Source: Arthrobacter sp. Bi26
GTDB lineage: Bacteria > Actinomycetota > Actinomycetes > Actinomycetales > Micrococcaceae
NCBI RefSeq assembly: GCF_918697925.1
Contig: NZ_CAKKMF010000015.1
Coordinates: 1-64,000 of the forward strand
Direction of reading: 5' to 3'
DNA: 64,000 nt
The translations under genes were made by a program, and so were the position numbers. The notes under the pieces were generated by a model. It was not told the DNA's origin. It was given only the letters and a program-made list of their open reading frames with translations, and did not search any database. Below, one piece after another: positions 25,586-34,392 of this stretch (positions are counted from its first letter, which is position 1; each line of letters starts with the position of its first letter).

Positions 25586-26200
25586 ATGGAGTCTGCACAC
25601 TATTTCAGCGCCCAGCCGGCCGGGCCCTTCACCCGCAAACCGCTCACCGTGGATCTTGCCGGTGAGACGCGCCGGCTGCAGACGTCCTCAGGGATCTTCA
25701 GCCCGGACGGGATCGACAAGGGAACGGCCGTGCTGCTCGCCGACGTCCCGGCTCCGGCGCCGCAGGGCAACCTGCTGGATATCGGCTGCGGCTGGGGGCC
25801 GATCGCCCTGACCATGGCCCTGCGGGCGCCGCACGCACACGTCTACGCAGTGGACGTGAACGAACGCTGCGTGACCCTCACCAACGAAAACGCCGGGCTG
25901 TTGGGGCTGAGCAACGTCACCGCCAGCACGCCGGACGCCGTGGACCCCGAAGTGCGCTTTGACACGATCTGGTCCAACCCGCCGATCCGGATCGGCAAGG
26001 ATGAGCTTCATGCCCTCCTGCGCCTGTGGATTCCCAGGCTGGCACCCGGTGGATCGGCCTGGCTCGTGGTCCAGAAGAACCTCGGTTCGGACTCGCTGCA
26101 GCGCTGGCTGGCGGCTGAGCTCGACTCCAGCTTCAACGTGACCCGGGAGAGCACGTCGAAGTCATTCCGGATCCTTCGGGTCAGGAAAGCGTCCCGCTAG
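25586..26200 (+). CDS. RsmC-like class I SAM-dependent methyltransferase
   Basis: The 204-residue protein has the SAM-binding motif I LLDIGCGWGPIALTMALR (residues about 58-75), VYAVDVNERC for motif II and NPPIRIG for the catalytic NPP motif of N-methyltransferases. This corresponds to the C-terminal half of RsmC, which makes m2G1207 in 16S rRNA. A 16S rRNA guanine target is therefore likely but not proven. ATG at 25586 has no Shine-Dalgarno and follows TAATCT by 8 nt, so a leaderless mRNA is likely. Its 3' end overlaps the end of dapF by 20 bp on the opposite strand. Confidence 0.85.
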   Translation: MESAHYFSAQPAGPFTRKPLTVDLAGETRRLQTSSGIFSPDGIDKGTAVLLADVPAPAPQGNLLDIGCGWGPIALTMALRAPHAHVYAVDVNERCVTLTNENAGLLGLSNVTASTPDAVDPEVRFDTIWSNPPIRIGKDELHALLRLWIPRLAPGGSAWLVVQKNLGSDSLQRWLAAELDSSFNVTRESTSKSFRILRVRKASR

Positions 26201-27134
26201 CGACGATCACGGCCGGGCCGCTGAGTTCGACGTGTTCGTGCCCCTCCGGGCCCAGGAAGAATTTCACGCCGACGACGCCGCCGGGAACGTGGACGTTCCA
26301 CGCGTCCGGTGCGCCCTGGCCGGCCCAGTGGCGAATCGCGACGGCGGCGGCGCAGGCGCCGGTGCCGCATGACTGGGTCTCCCCCACTCCCCGCTCGTGG
26401 ACACGCATGGTGATGGTGCCGGTGCCGTCGTGGACCAGCGGTTCGGACGGTACAACGAATTCGACGTTGGTGCCGTGCGGCGGAGTCGGGTCCACCCGGG
26501 GGGCCGTGAACAACTGTGTGGCCTCGAGTTCGGCCGTTTCGGCCAGGGCCACCACTGTGTGCGGGTTGCCCATGCTGACGGAAAGGGCCGGACGTGCGAC
26601 TTCGAGCCCCTCGGCGCTGACGAGCGAATCCATGGCCCGTGCGGTCGCCTCGCCCGGGAAAATGAACTCCCAGGGGCCCATGTCCACGGCGTAGCCCGCA
26701 GCGGTCCGGACGATTGTCTTGGCCCCGCCCCGGGTTCCAATGACGAGGGACTCGCCGGCGGGAAGGTCCACGAGGCCTTCGGCGATGAGGAAGTGCACGA
26801 AGACGCGGACTCCGTTGCCGCACATCTCGGACAGCGAACCGTCGCCGTTGCGGTAGTCCATGAACCACTCGGCGTCCGGGTGCGCGGTCAACAGTTCCTG
26901 CCCCTCGGGCAGGAGCCTGGAAGGTACGGCGCGGATCAGGCCGTCGCCGCCGATGCCGCGGTGCCGGTCGCAGAGCGCCGCGACGTGCTCTGGGCTGAGC
27001 GAGAGTGTGCCGTTGGGGTCGGCGATCAGGACAAAATCATTGCCCGTTCCGTGGCCTTTGGAAAACTTCAGACCGCTGAGGGGTGCGGTATCGCCGGCAG
27101 TACGGTCAGCGGCTACGGCTTGGGATTCGTCCAT
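26181..27134 (-). CDS. dapF: Diaminopimelate epimerase
   Basis: DapF interconverts LL- and meso-diaminopimelate for lysine and peptidoglycan. The 317-residue protein has the two-domain fold with the catalytic cysteines C105 (SEMCGNGVRVF) and the second in ETQSCGTGACAAAVA near residue 250. A 20-residue extra N-terminus precedes the conserved FSKGHGTGNDFVLI start. It is the last gene of the recA-recX-miaB-miaA-dapF string and converges with the RsmC-like gene. Confidence 0.95.
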   Translation of the reverse strand: MDESQAVAADRTAGDTAPLSGLKFSKGHGTGNDFVLIADPNGTLSLSPEHVAALCDRHRGIGGDGLIRAVPSRLLPEGQELLTAHPDAEWFMDYRNGDGSLSEMCGNGVRVFVHFLIAEGLVDLPAGESLVIGTRGGAKTIVRTAAGYAVDMGPWEFIFPGEATARAMDSLVSAEGLEVARPALSVSMGNPHTVVALAETAELEATQLFTAPRVDPTPPHGTNVEFVVPSEPLVHDGTGTITMRVHERGVGETQSCGTGACAAAVAIRHWAGQGAPDAWNVHVPGGVVGVKFFLGPEGHEHVELSGPAVIVASGTLS

Positions 27135-27185
27135 GGTCCAAGGTTACCGTTCCGCCCTGACCGCTCCGGCACCGAGACCCGAACG

Positions 27186-28184
27186 CTACGCCGGCGGCAG
27201 GACGGGCGTCGCCCGGCACAGTGCGGCGGCCTCGGCCACCAGGTCAGGATCGTGCCAGCCCAGCCAGGTGACCCGGGGATCCGCGCGGAACCAGGTCAGC
27301 TGGCGGCGCGCGAACTGCCGGGTGGCGATGATTGTTTCGTCCACGGCCCGCTCCAGGCTGGAGTCACCGTCGAGGACCCTGAGGAACTGGGCATAGCCGA
27401 GGGCTCGTGGCGCGGTCTTGCCGTTGCGCAGGCCTGCGGCGTCCAGCCGGCGGACTTCGTCCAGCAGCCCCTGGTCCACCATCGCGTGGACGCGGCGGGC
27501 CAGGCGCTCCCGGAGCAGTTCCCGGTCAACGTCGAGGCCGATCTGGATGGCAGGCTGGAAGTACTCGCGGTCCGGCATGAAGGAGCTGAACGGGCGGCCG
27601 GTGAGTTCGAAGACCTCCAGGGCGCGGATGATTCTGCGGTCGTCGCCCAGCCTGCCCGCAGACACGGGGTCCACGGCCTCCAGACGTTCCCGCAGCGGCG
27701 CGGGTCCCGCCGTGGCCAGTTCCATCTCGAGCCGGCGTCGGATGTCCGGATCCGTGCCGGGGAATTCCAGAACATCGAGCGCGGCGCGGACGTACAGTCC
27801 CGAGCCGCCGGCCAGGATGGCCCGTTTTCCCCGGCCGTGGATGTCGTCGATTAAGGCACGGGCCTGCTGTTGGAAGTCCGAGACGGACGCTTCCTCGGTC
27901 ACGTCCAGAATGTCCAGGAGGTGATGGGGCACGCCCCGGCGTTCGGCGTCGGTGATCTTGGCGGTGCCGATATCCATGCCACGGTAGAACTGCATCGAGT
28001 CGGCGTTGATGACTTCCCCGTCGAGCTCGAGGGCAAGGGCGACGGCCAGGTCTGATTTGCCGGAGCCCGTGGGGCCGACGACGGCGATCACCGGCGGCGC
28101 AGCCGGCCGTGCAGCCTGTTGCGGCGCCGTGGCCTCCGCGGTGGCCGCCGCGGTGGCCTGGGTGGTGCCCTGCGGGCCCGGCAC
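27186..28184 (-). CDS. miaA: tRNA dimethylallyltransferase
   Basis: MiaA adds a dimethylallyl group to A37 of tRNAs reading UNN codons, the substrate for MiaB. It has the P-loop [17 protein letters not shown], the [17 protein letters not shown] motif, and [12 protein letters not shown] followed by the [18 protein letters not shown] region. The start is uncertain: GTG at 28184 lies 4 nt after the miaB stop and gives an Ala/Thr/Pro-rich 30-residue leader, whereas GTG at 28091 would start right at the P-loop strand. Neither has a strong Shine-Dalgarno, so coupling to miaB is likely. Confidence 0.93.
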   Translation of the reverse strand: MPGPQGTTQATAAATAEATAPQQAARPAAPPVIAVVGPTGSGKSDLAVALALELDGEVINADSMQFYRGMDIGTAKITDAERRGVPHHLLDILDVTEEASVSDFQQQARALIDDIHGRGKRAILAGGSGLYVRAALDVLEFPGTDPDIRRRLEMELATAGPAPLRERLEAVDPVSAGRLGDDRRIIRALEVFELTGRPFSSFMPDREYFQPAIQIGLDVDRELLRERLARRVHAMVDQGLLDEVRRLDAAGLRNGKTAPRALGYAQFLRVLDGDSSLERAVDETIIATRQFARRQLTWFRADPRVTWLGWHDPDLVAEAAALCRATPVLPPA

Positions 28185-28188
28185 GGCG

Positions 28189-29799
28189 CTAACGGCCGCG
28201 GACCGGGAGGCTGGGCATGCCCAGCGACACGCCGGAGGTACCCTTCGCGCTGGCCGGAGCCGGGGCGCCGCAGGAATCGGCTTGGGAACGGTCCCAGGCG
28301 TCACCGGCACGGGACCGGCGCAGGCTGTAGTCCTCCGCCGAGGCAGGATCGGAGATGAGGTGGAACGCCGCCGCCTCCGTGATGGTGACCGTCACCAGGT
28401 CGCCGGGCCGGGGCACCTCGGCGCCGTCGGGCACGGAGAAGTGCACCAGCCGCTGGTCCTGGGACCGGCCGGAGAGCCGGTGGGTTTCCTGAGCCTTACG
28501 GCCCGACTGGGCTGTCACCATGACCTCGACGCGGCGGCCAAGCTGCCGGGCGTTTTCCTCTGCGGCAATGCGGTCCTGCAGGGCCGTGAGGCGCTCAAAG
28601 CGTTCCTGGACCACGGCCTTGGGCAGCTGGTCCGGGAGGTCCGCGGCAGGTGTGCCTGGCCGCTTGGAGTACTGGAAGGTGAAGGCGGTGGCGAACCGGG
28701 ACTTCTCCACGACATCGAGCGTGGCCTGGAAGTCCTCCTCCGTCTCGCCGGGGAACCCGACGATGATGTCCGTGGAGATGGCGGCGTGCGGGATCTTCTC
28801 GCGGACCTTGTCCAGGATGCCGAGGAACTTGGTGGAGCGGTAGGACCGCTTCATATCCTTGAGGACCTTGTCCGAGCCGGACTGCAGGGGCATGTGCAGC
28901 TGCGGCATGACGTTGGGGGTCTCGGCCATGGCGTCGATTACGTCGTCGGTAAAGGCGGCCGGGTGCGGACTGGTGAAACGGACGCGCTCCAGGCCCGGGA
29001 TGTCACCGCACGCGCGCAGGAGCTTGGAGAAGGCCTGCCGGTCGCCGAATTCGACGCCGTAGGAATTCACGTTTTGGCCCAGCAGTGTCACTTCGATGGC
29101 GCCGTCGTCCACGAGCGCCTGGATTTCGGCCAGGATCTCACCGGGGCGACGGTCCTTTTCCTTGCCCCGCAGCGCCGGGACGATGCAGAAGGTGCACGTG
29201 TTGTTGCAGCCTACGGAGATCGATACCCAGCCCGAATAGACGGAGTCCCGCTTGGTGGGGAGAGTCGAGGGAAAGACATCCAGCGATTCGAGGATCTCCA
29301 GCTGGGCCTCGTTGTTGTGGCGGGCCCGGTCCAGCAGCGCCGGCAGGGCACCGACGTTGTGGGTCCCGAACACGGCGTCCACCCATGGCGCCTTCTTGAG
29401 GATGGTCTCCCGGTCCTTCTGGGCGAGACATCCGCCGACGGCGATCTGCATTCCCGGGTTGGCTGCCTTGACCGGGGCGAGGATGCCGAGGTTGCCGTAC
29501 AGCTTGTTGTCGGCATTCTCCCGGACCGCGCAGGTGTTGAAGACCACGACGTCGGCCAGCTCGCCGGCGGACGGAACGTAGCCTGCGGCTTCGAGCATGC
29601 CGGCCATCCGCTCGGAATCGTGCACGTTCATCTGGCAGCCGAAGGTGCGCACCTGGTAAGTGCGGGGCTGGGCCGGTCCGGAACTTTCCGTTGCGGCAGC
29701 CGGGTCTGCATCGAATGTCGCAGGCGCCGCTGGCGGCACTGCCGGAGGCGTTGTTGGAGAAGTCGTGCTGGCCGCTGGGGAAGGAATGGTAAAACTCAC
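28189..29799 (-). CDS. miaB: tRNA-2-methylthio-N6-dimethylallyladenosine synthase
   Basis: MiaB is a radical SAM methylthiotransferase that converts i6A37 to ms2i6A37 in tRNA. The 536-residue protein has the N-terminal UPF0004 domain ([34 protein letters not shown]) whose three cysteines bind the auxiliary cluster. The radical SAM motif [18 protein letters not shown] and a C-terminal TRAM domain follow. N-terminal 45 and C-terminal 45 residues are low complexity. The GTG at 29799 has no clear ribosome-binding site. It sits directly upstream of miaA, its pathway partner. Confidence 0.95.
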   Translation of the reverse strand: MSFTIPSPAASTTSPTTPPAVPPAAPATFDADPAAATESSGPAQPRTYQVRTFGCQMNVHDSERMAGMLEAAGYVPSAGELADVVVFNTCAVRENADNKLYGNLGILAPVKAANPGMQIAVGGCLAQKDRETILKKAPWVDAVFGTHNVGALPALLDRARHNNEAQLEILESLDVFPSTLPTKRDSVYSGWVSISVGCNNTCTFCIVPALRGKEKDRRPGEILAEIQALVDDGAIEVTLLGQNVNSYGVEFGDRQAFSKLLRACGDIPGLERVRFTSPHPAAFTDDVIDAMAETPNVMPQLHMPLQSGSDKVLKDMKRSYRSTKFLGILDKVREKIPHAAISTDIIVGFPGETEEDFQATLDVVEKSRFATAFTFQYSKRPGTPAADLPDQLPKAVVQERFERLTALQDRIAAEENARQLGRRVEVMVTAQSGRKAQETHRLSGRSQDQRLVHFSVPDGAEVPRPGDLVTVTITEAAAFHLISDPASAEDYSLRRSRAGDAWDRSQADSCGAPAPASAKGTSGVSLGMPSLPVRGR

Positions 29800-29860
29800 T
29801 TGTTAAGGGTAACGGGTAAGGGGCGGTGGCCAGGCCTGCGCAGACCCCGGACCGGTGGCC

Positions 29861-30520
29861 CTAATCCCCGCCCCTGGCACGGGCGGTAACGGCGTCGAGC
29901 ACCTCGCCCACAATCCGGAAGGCAAGCGAAGGCTGGTATCCCTTGCGGGCGAGCATCGACGCGAGGCGGCGCGTGATCTTGTCGCGCTCCGCACGGTCCT
30001 CACCGCCGGTGAATCCCCGCAGTTTGCGCTCCACGAGCTCACGGGCCGCCGATTCTTCGTCGGCGTCGCTGAGCTGATCCAGCGCGCCGGCGGCAATCTC
30101 CGGGTCGATGCCCTTGTCCGCCAGTTCGCGCCGCAAGGCCCCCTTGGCGAGCTTGCGCGTTTGGGACCTGCTGCGGACCCACATGTCGGCAAACTCGGCG
30201 TCGTCAACCAGCCGTACTTCCTCGAAGCGGTCCAGCACGGCCTCGGCGACGTCCTCGGGAACGTTGCGCTCGGCCAGCTTGCGCGAGAGCTGCAGCCGGC
30301 TCTTGGGCGAATTCGTCAGCTGCCGCAGCACGATGGCGCGAGCGACCGCTGCGGGGTCCGCGTCCGGATCCAGTTCCGCAGACGGTGCATTTGAGCCGGA
30401 CGACCTGCGGAACCCACGGGAACCGTGGGAATCGGCATGCGGGTCGGCAGCGCCGTCCGGGTCAGGGTTCCTCTGACGGAACCCTGACCCACGGTTCGCT
30501 CCTGCGTTAGAAGCCGTCAA
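29861..30520 (-). CDS. recX: Regulatory protein RecX
   Basis: RecX binds RecA filaments and limits their activity. The 219-residue protein has three tandem RecX helical repeats: [50 protein letters not shown] and the last [12 protein letters not shown]. The first 55 residues are Asp/Gly/Ser-rich. The only in-frame start is TTG at 30520, inside the last codons of recA, so the genes overlap by 14 nt. A perfect hairpin lies within the first codons. Confidence 0.9.
   Translation of the reverse strand: MTASNAGANRGSGFRQRNPDPDGAADPHADSHGSRGFRRSSGSNAPSAELDPDADPAAVARAIVLRQLTNSPKSRLQLSRKLAERNVPEDVAEAVLDRFEEVRLVDDAEFADMWVRSRSQTRKLAKGALRRELADKGIDPEIAAGALDQLSDADEESAARELVERKLRGFTGGEDRAERDKITRRLASMLARKGYQPSLAFRIVGEVLDAVTARARGGD
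30459..30490 (-). other. Hairpin at the recA/recX junction
   Basis: A perfect 13-bp stem (GGGTCAGGGTTCC at 30459-30471, complement at 30478-30490) begins 17 nt after the recA stop and lies inside the start of recX. There is no T-run after it. In other bacteria a stem-loop between recA and recX lowers RecX expression. A second, 7-bp stem (CCCACGG/CCGTGGG) lies at about 30412-30428. Confidence 0.8.
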
Positions 30521-31559
30521 CGGCCTTCAGCTTCGGCGACTCTTCGGTTTCGGCCGGGGCCTTCACGCCGACGCCGAGCTTTTCCTTGATCAGGCGTTCG
30601 AGTTCGGCCGCCAGCTCCGGGTTGTCGCGCAGGAAGCGGCGGGAGTTCTCCATGCCCTGGCCCAGCTGGTCGCCGTCGTAGGTGAACCAGGAGCCCGACT
30701 TCTTGATCAGGCCGTGCTCAACGCCCATGTCGATAATGCCGCCCTCGCGGGAAATGCCCTGGCCGTAAATGATGTCGAACTCGGCGATCTTGAAGGGCGG
30801 GGCCATCTTGTTCTTGACGATTTTGGCCTTGGTGCGGTTACCGACTGAATCCGCGCCCTCTTTCAGGGTCTGGATCCGGCGGACGTCGATGCGGATGGAG
30901 GCGTAGAACTTCAGCGCCTTACCACCGGTGGTGGTTTCCGGGGAGCCGAAGAAGACACCGATCTTTTCGCGCAGCTGGTTGATGAAGATGGCCGTGGTTT
31001 TCGTCTGGCTCAGGCGGCCGGTGATTTTCCGGAGGGCCTGGCTCATCAGGCGGGCCTGCAGGCCCACGTGGCTGTCTCCCATGTCGCCTTCGATTTCCGC
31101 GCGGGGAACGAGGGCGGCCACCGAGTCAATGACGATGACATCAAGGGAACCGGAACCGATGAGCATGTCCATGATTTCCAGTGCCTGCTCGCCGGTGTCC
31201 GGCTGGGAGACCAGAAGCGCGTCGGTGTCGACGCCCAGCTTCGCGGCGTATTCCGGATCGAGGGCGTGTTCGGCGTCGATGAAGGCGGCGATGCCACCCT
31301 GGCGCTGGGCGTTGGCTACCGCGTGCAACGCAACCGTGGTCTTACCGGACGATTCCGGACCGTAAATTTCCACGACGCGGCCGCGGGGCAGGCCGCCAAT
31401 TCCCAGGGCGACGTCCAATGCGATGGAGCCGGTCGGGATGACTTCGATGGGCGCACGGACTTCATCGCCGAGGCGCATGACCGAGCCTTTGCCGAACTGC
31501 TTGTCAATCTGGGCAAGCGCTGCGTCGAGCGCCTTCTGGCGATCCGGGGCTGCGGCCAT
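30507..31559 (-). CDS. recA: Recombinase RecA
   Basis: RecA polymerises on single-stranded DNA, performs strand exchange and triggers LexA self-cleavage. The 350-residue protein is typical: KGSVMRLGD, Walker [37 protein letters not shown]2 loop [22 protein letters not shown]. There is no intein. The ATG at 31559 has GAGGTG 7 nt upstream. A LexA box lies 145 nt upstream in a 211-nt leader/promoter region. Confidence 0.98.
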   Translation of the reverse strand: MAAAPDRQKALDAALAQIDKQFGKGSVMRLGDEVRAPIEVIPTGSIALDVALGIGGLPRGRVVEIYGPESSGKTTVALHAVANAQRQGGIAAFIDAEHALDPEYAAKLGVDTDALLVSQPDTGEQALEIMDMLIGSGSLDVIVIDSVAALVPRAEIEGDMGDSHVGLQARLMSQALRKITGRLSQTKTTAIFINQLREKIGVFFGSPETTTGGKALKFYASIRIDVRRIQTLKEGADSVGNRTKAKIVKNKMAPPFKIAEFDIIYGQGISREGGIIDMGVEHGLIKKSGSWFTYDGDQLGQGMENSRRFLRDNPELAAELERLIKEKLGVGVKAPAETEESPKLKAVDGF

Positions 31560-31703
31560 GATTCACACCTCTAATACTTTCTCGCTGTGGAGTGGCCCTG
31601 TGGGCCCTTCGTCTGTCATCACTGACGCTACTGGCACCCTCCGACAAAGTTGTCGAGGCACCCACTTATGTGGAAAACGCTCTGAAAAAAAGCATATCGC
31701 TAT

Positions 31704-31719
31704 CCGAACAGATATTCGA
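31704..31719 (-). promoter_or_regulatory. LexA (SOS) box of recA
   Basis: On the minus strand TCGAATATCTGTTCGG has one half-site matching exactly except the final A and the other half with one change from the TCGAAC-N4-GTTCGA consensus. It overlaps a TTGTTC hexamer that may be part of the recA -35. Confidence 0.88.
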
Positions 31720-31770
31720 ACAAGCGGGCGGCGTGTCAGGCGTCGGCCCACGCCAGCGGCGTGTCGGCCG

Positions 31771-32007
31771 TCAGCGCGGTCCGGTGGTGTCGCGGGGTTT
31801 GACGTCCCGGCCCAGGCGGCGCTCCGGCGGGACGTCCTGGACGTCGCACAGGGCAAGCCACACCTGGCGGGGAGGAACGCCGGCACTGAGGGCCTGGTCC
31901 GCTGTGCGTCCGCCGACCCCAGCCAGGACCAGCGAGCTGCTCAGGACACGGGAGTACCCGGCCCCGAACTCGTCGTCCATAAGCCGCCAAAAGTCACTGA
32001 TTCGCAC
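31771..32007 (-). CDS. DUF3046 domain protein
   Basis: A 78-residue protein that is almost entirely the DUF3046 domain (RISDFWRLMDDEFGAGYSRVLSSSLVL, ADQALSAGVPPRQVWLALCD). It is found just upstream of recA in many actinobacteria and its function is unknown. The winged-helix-like pattern hints at a small nucleic-acid-binding protein, but this is speculative. Start is GTG at 32007. It could share a transcript with recA unless the recA LexA-regulated promoter acts alone. Confidence 0.85.
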   Translation of the reverse strand: MRISDFWRLMDDEFGAGYSRVLSSSLVLAGVGGRTADQALSAGVPPRQVWLALCDVQDVPPERRLGRDVKPRDTTGPR

Positions 32008-32039
32008 GGGTAAAGTCTCTCACGGCCCAGGACTCTAGA

Positions 32040-32573
32040 ATGGTTGCCATGAGCAACCCAACTGAGTCCGCGGGAGATTCCTCTCCCGGAAACGCCGGCA
32101 CGGACGCCGCACTGGACGCCGTCGAGAACCAGCTGAGTCTGCTCTGGCGCCGGGGCCGGTCGATTTCCCACCAGCTCTCGCGCCAGGTCCACCCGGACAT
32201 GGAACCGGCCGCCTACGGGCTGCTCAGCGTGATCCGCAAGCAGGGCCCCATCAGGCTGACTGACCTCGCATCCTGCATCGGCGTCGGCAAGCCTTCGGTG
32301 AGCCGGCAGATCGCCTTCCTCGAGGGCCTCGGCCTGGTGTCGAAGGAGGCGGACCCCCTGGACGGCCGGGCGCAGTCCATCCGTCTGACGCCTGAAGGCG
32401 AGGAAAGGATGCACCAGGTCCAGGACGCCCGCCGTGAGGTGTTTCGGGAACGTCTGGCAGAGTGGCCGGCCGAGGACCTGCAGGCCCTTGCCATGTATAT
32501 GGCGAAACTCAATGCCACCTACGAACGCGACGGGTTCCCCCGGGACGAACACATCAAAGGACCCCCGGCCTGA
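32040..32573 (+). CDS. MarR-family transcriptional regulator
   Basis: The 177-residue protein has a MarR winged helix: helix-turn-helix IRLTDLASCIGVGKPSVSRQIAFLEGLGLV followed by the wing KEADPLDGRAQSIRLTPEGEE. It probably represses an efflux or stress gene, but no obvious target is adjacent, since the next gene clgR is convergent. The ATG at 32040 has AGGA 7 nt upstream; ATG at 32049 is an alternative. A TAAAGT box at 32011-32016 may be its -10. The stop codon sits in the loop of the terminator hairpin. Confidence 0.88.
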   Translation: MVAMSNPTESAGDSSPGNAGTDAALDAVENQLSLLWRRGRSISHQLSRQVHPDMEPAAYGLLSVIRKQGPIRLTDLASCIGVGKPSVSRQIAFLEGLGLVSKEADPLDGRAQSIRLTPEGEERMHQVQDARREVFRERLAEWPAEDLQALAMYMAKLNATYERDGFPRDEHIKGPPA

Positions 32574-32592
32574 GCCGGAGGTCCTTTTCTTG
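32556..32592. terminator. Terminator overlapping the MarR stop codon
   Basis: AAAGGACC pairs with GGTCCTTT (8 bp), and CCGGC pairs with GCCGG inside it, around a CTGA loop that contains the TGA stop (32571-32573). TTTTCTT follows on the plus strand. The hairpin also lies 20 nt past the convergent clgR stop and may serve both genes. Confidence 0.85.
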
Positions 32593-32612
32593 CGTCTTGG
32601 GTGAGTTGGCGT

Positions 32613-33131
32613 TTAGCGGGCTCCGGAAAGGAGGCCCTTCGCCAGCTCGTCGTTGAGGTCGGAGTTGAGCTCTCGGTCGAGGTCGCGGCCGTAGCGCTGC
32701 GCGAACTCCTGGGGGACGGTGTCCGGAACCGCGACGCCCTCGGCGACCGCAACACGGTCGCTGACTTCGCGGAGCATGCTCGAAAGCGGAACATCGAGGG
32801 CCGAGCAGATCGAGGACAGCAACTCCGAGGAGGCTTCCTTCTGGCCGCGTTCCACTTCGCTCAGGTAGCCCAGGGAAACACGGGCGCTGTGCGAGACTTC
32901 GCGGAGCGTGCGGCCTTGGCGCTGGCGGACATCGCGCAGGACATCACCGATTTCGTGACGAAGTACAACCATCTTGCGCTCCTTCTGTTCGCTCTTGGCC
33001 TGATCGGCGAGGCCCACATCCTTCCAGCGGACAACGCCGTTAACGGATACGGGCTGCTTTACCATCTGTATCGCCTTGCTCCTCGTACTGTCGAGTCCGC
33101 CGGTGGGGGCGGACTCTGCTGATGACTTCAT
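32613..33131 (-). CDS. clgR: ClgR-type XRE-family regulator
   Basis: This 172-residue protein has a Cro/C1 HTH domain ([37 protein letters not shown]) with the sequence typical of ClgR. ClgR activates clpP, clpC, lon and membrane-stress genes in Corynebacterium, Mycobacterium and Streptomyces. The N-terminal 65 residues are an extra segment, and the C-terminal end ([19 protein letters not shown]) resembles a degradation tag for ClpP. I chose ATG 33131 because GGGAGG lies 8 nt upstream; ATG 33065 is possible. clgR next to pgsA/cinA is a common actinobacterial order. Confidence 0.9.
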   Translation of the reverse strand: MKSSAESAPTGGLDSTRSKAIQMVKQPVSVNGVVRWKDVGLADQAKSEQKERKMVVLRHEIGDVLRDVRQRQGRTLREVSHSARVSLGYLSEVERGQKEASSELLSSICSALDVPLSSMLREVSDRVAVAEGVAVPDTVPQEFAQRYGRDLDRELNSDLNDELAKGLLSGAR

Positions 33132-33204
33132 CCTAGGCGCCTCCCTTATTTGGAAGCGACACAATGTAACAACTATTCGGAATCAACTTTTGTTCCCGGC
33201 AACT

Positions 33205-33732
33205 TTACGCCCGGTAGCCTTCGGAAGATAGGGCCTCCAGCAGACGTTCCAGGGCGGCACCGCAAGCGAGTGCGCGGATCTCGGCGCGACTGCCTTCAAA
33301 CGAATAGGGGTACGACGTCGATCCCCCCGCTGTGGCGATGCCGATGAAGACCGTGCCCACCGCTTTGCCGTCGTGCGGTTCGGGCCCGGCCACGCCCGTG
33401 GTGGACACACCGATATCGGCGCCGCAGATGCGGCGCGCACCGTCGGCCATGGCCGCGGCGACTTGGCCGTCCACGGAGCCGACGGCGTCGAGCAGTTCGC
33501 CGGGGACGCCCAGGACGTCGGCCTTGACCTTGTTGGCATAGGACACCACACCGCCCTGCAGCATCCCGGAGGCGCCGGGCGTGTCGGCCAGCACGGCGGT
33601 GACCATCCCGGCGGTGAGGGATTCGGCGGTGGCGGCAGTCATGCCGCGGCCGAGGGCGCCGGTGACGGCCTGTTCCGCCAGGCGGTGCAGGTTCGGGTGC
33701 AGGTTGGGATGACTGGGCTCCGGATAGTTCAT
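33205..33732 (-). CDS. CinA-family protein (NMN amidohydrolase)
   Basis: The 175-residue protein corresponds to the stand-alone C-terminal domain of CinA (PncC), which deamidates nicotinamide mononucleotide to nicotinate mononucleotide in NAD salvage. The family motifs are present: TAATAESLTAGMVTAVLADTPGAS, GGVVSYANKVKADVLGVP and GVSTTGVAGPEPHDGKAVGTV. It lacks the N-terminal MoaB-like domain of longer CinA. The ATG overlaps the pgsA stop (ATGA), showing translational coupling. Confidence 0.92.
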   Translation of the reverse strand: MNYPEPSHPNLHPNLHRLAEQAVTGALGRGMTAATAESLTAGMVTAVLADTPGASGMLQGGVVSYANKVKADVLGVPGELLDAVGSVDGQVAAAMADGARRICGADIGVSTTGVAGPEPHDGKAVGTVFIGIATAGGSTSYPYSFEGSRAEIRALACGAALERLLEALSSEGYRA

Positions 33733-34367
33733 TGCTCGTTTTCCCTTACCCGTTCTTTCTCTGCCCTGATGCCGGCGGCCCGCAGCTTGAGGGCCTCAAT
33801 GACGTATTCGCCCCCGGTCCACAGTGTGATGGCCAGTGCAGCCATCATCACGACGAACGCCACAACGCTCAGCCACGGGGCCATGGATGCCAGCGGAAGG
33901 ACGTACAGGAAGATGGCCACTGTCTGCACCACCGTCTTAAGCTTCCCGCCGCGCGAGGCCGGAATGACGCCGTAGCGGATAACGAAGAACCGGAGCGCGG
34001 TGATGCCCCACTCCCGGACCAGGATCAGGATGGTGACCCACCACGGCAGTTCCTGGAGCAGCGAGAGCATGACCAGCGCGGAGCCGATCAGGAGCTTGTC
34101 GGCGATCGGGTCGGCAATCTTGCCAAAGTCGGTGACGAGGCCGCGGGAGCGGGCGATGTCGCCGTCGAGCTTGTCCGTGTAGATGGCCACGGCGAAAACG
34201 AAGGCGGCGGCCCAGCGCCAGACGCCGTTCTGCGCCTGCAGTCCCGGGGCGTCGAGGATGAGGAACCAGACGAAGACCGGCACCAGCACAATCCGCAGCA
34301 TCGTGAGGATATTCGGCAGGTTCCAGATCCGCGAGGCGGATCCGGCGTTGGCTTCGGCGCTATTCAC
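33729..34367 (-). CDS. pgsA: CDP-diacylglycerol-glycerol-3-phosphate phosphatidyltransferase
   Basis: PgsA makes phosphatidylglycerophosphate, the precursor of phosphatidylglycerol and cardiolipin. The 212-residue membrane protein has about five hydrophobic helices and the CDP-alcohol transferase motif DKLDGDIARSRGLVTDFGKIADPIADK (D-x2-DG-x2-AR-x8-G-x3-D-x3-D), including all catalytic aspartates. The opening NLPNILTMLRIVLVPVF is typical. Start is GTG at 34367, 25 nt after ftsK, so it is likely co-transcribed with ftsK. Confidence 0.94.
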   Translation of the reverse strand: MNSAEANAGSASRIWNLPNILTMLRIVLVPVFVWFLILDAPGLQAQNGVWRWAAAFVFAVAIYTDKLDGDIARSRGLVTDFGKIADPIADKLLIGSALVMLSLLQELPWWVTILILVREWGITALRFFVIRYGVIPASRGGKLKTVVQTVAIFLYVLPLASMAPWLSVVAFVVMMAALAITLWTGGEYVIEALKLRAAGIRAEKERVRENEQ

Positions 34368-34392
34368 CTTCCTAGGCTACCGTCTCTGCACC

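Noticed and set aside
28006..29889. 627-codon plus-strand frame opposite miaB
   Set aside because: It is a shadow of miaB, whose motifs are certain; the composition is typical of antisense frames.
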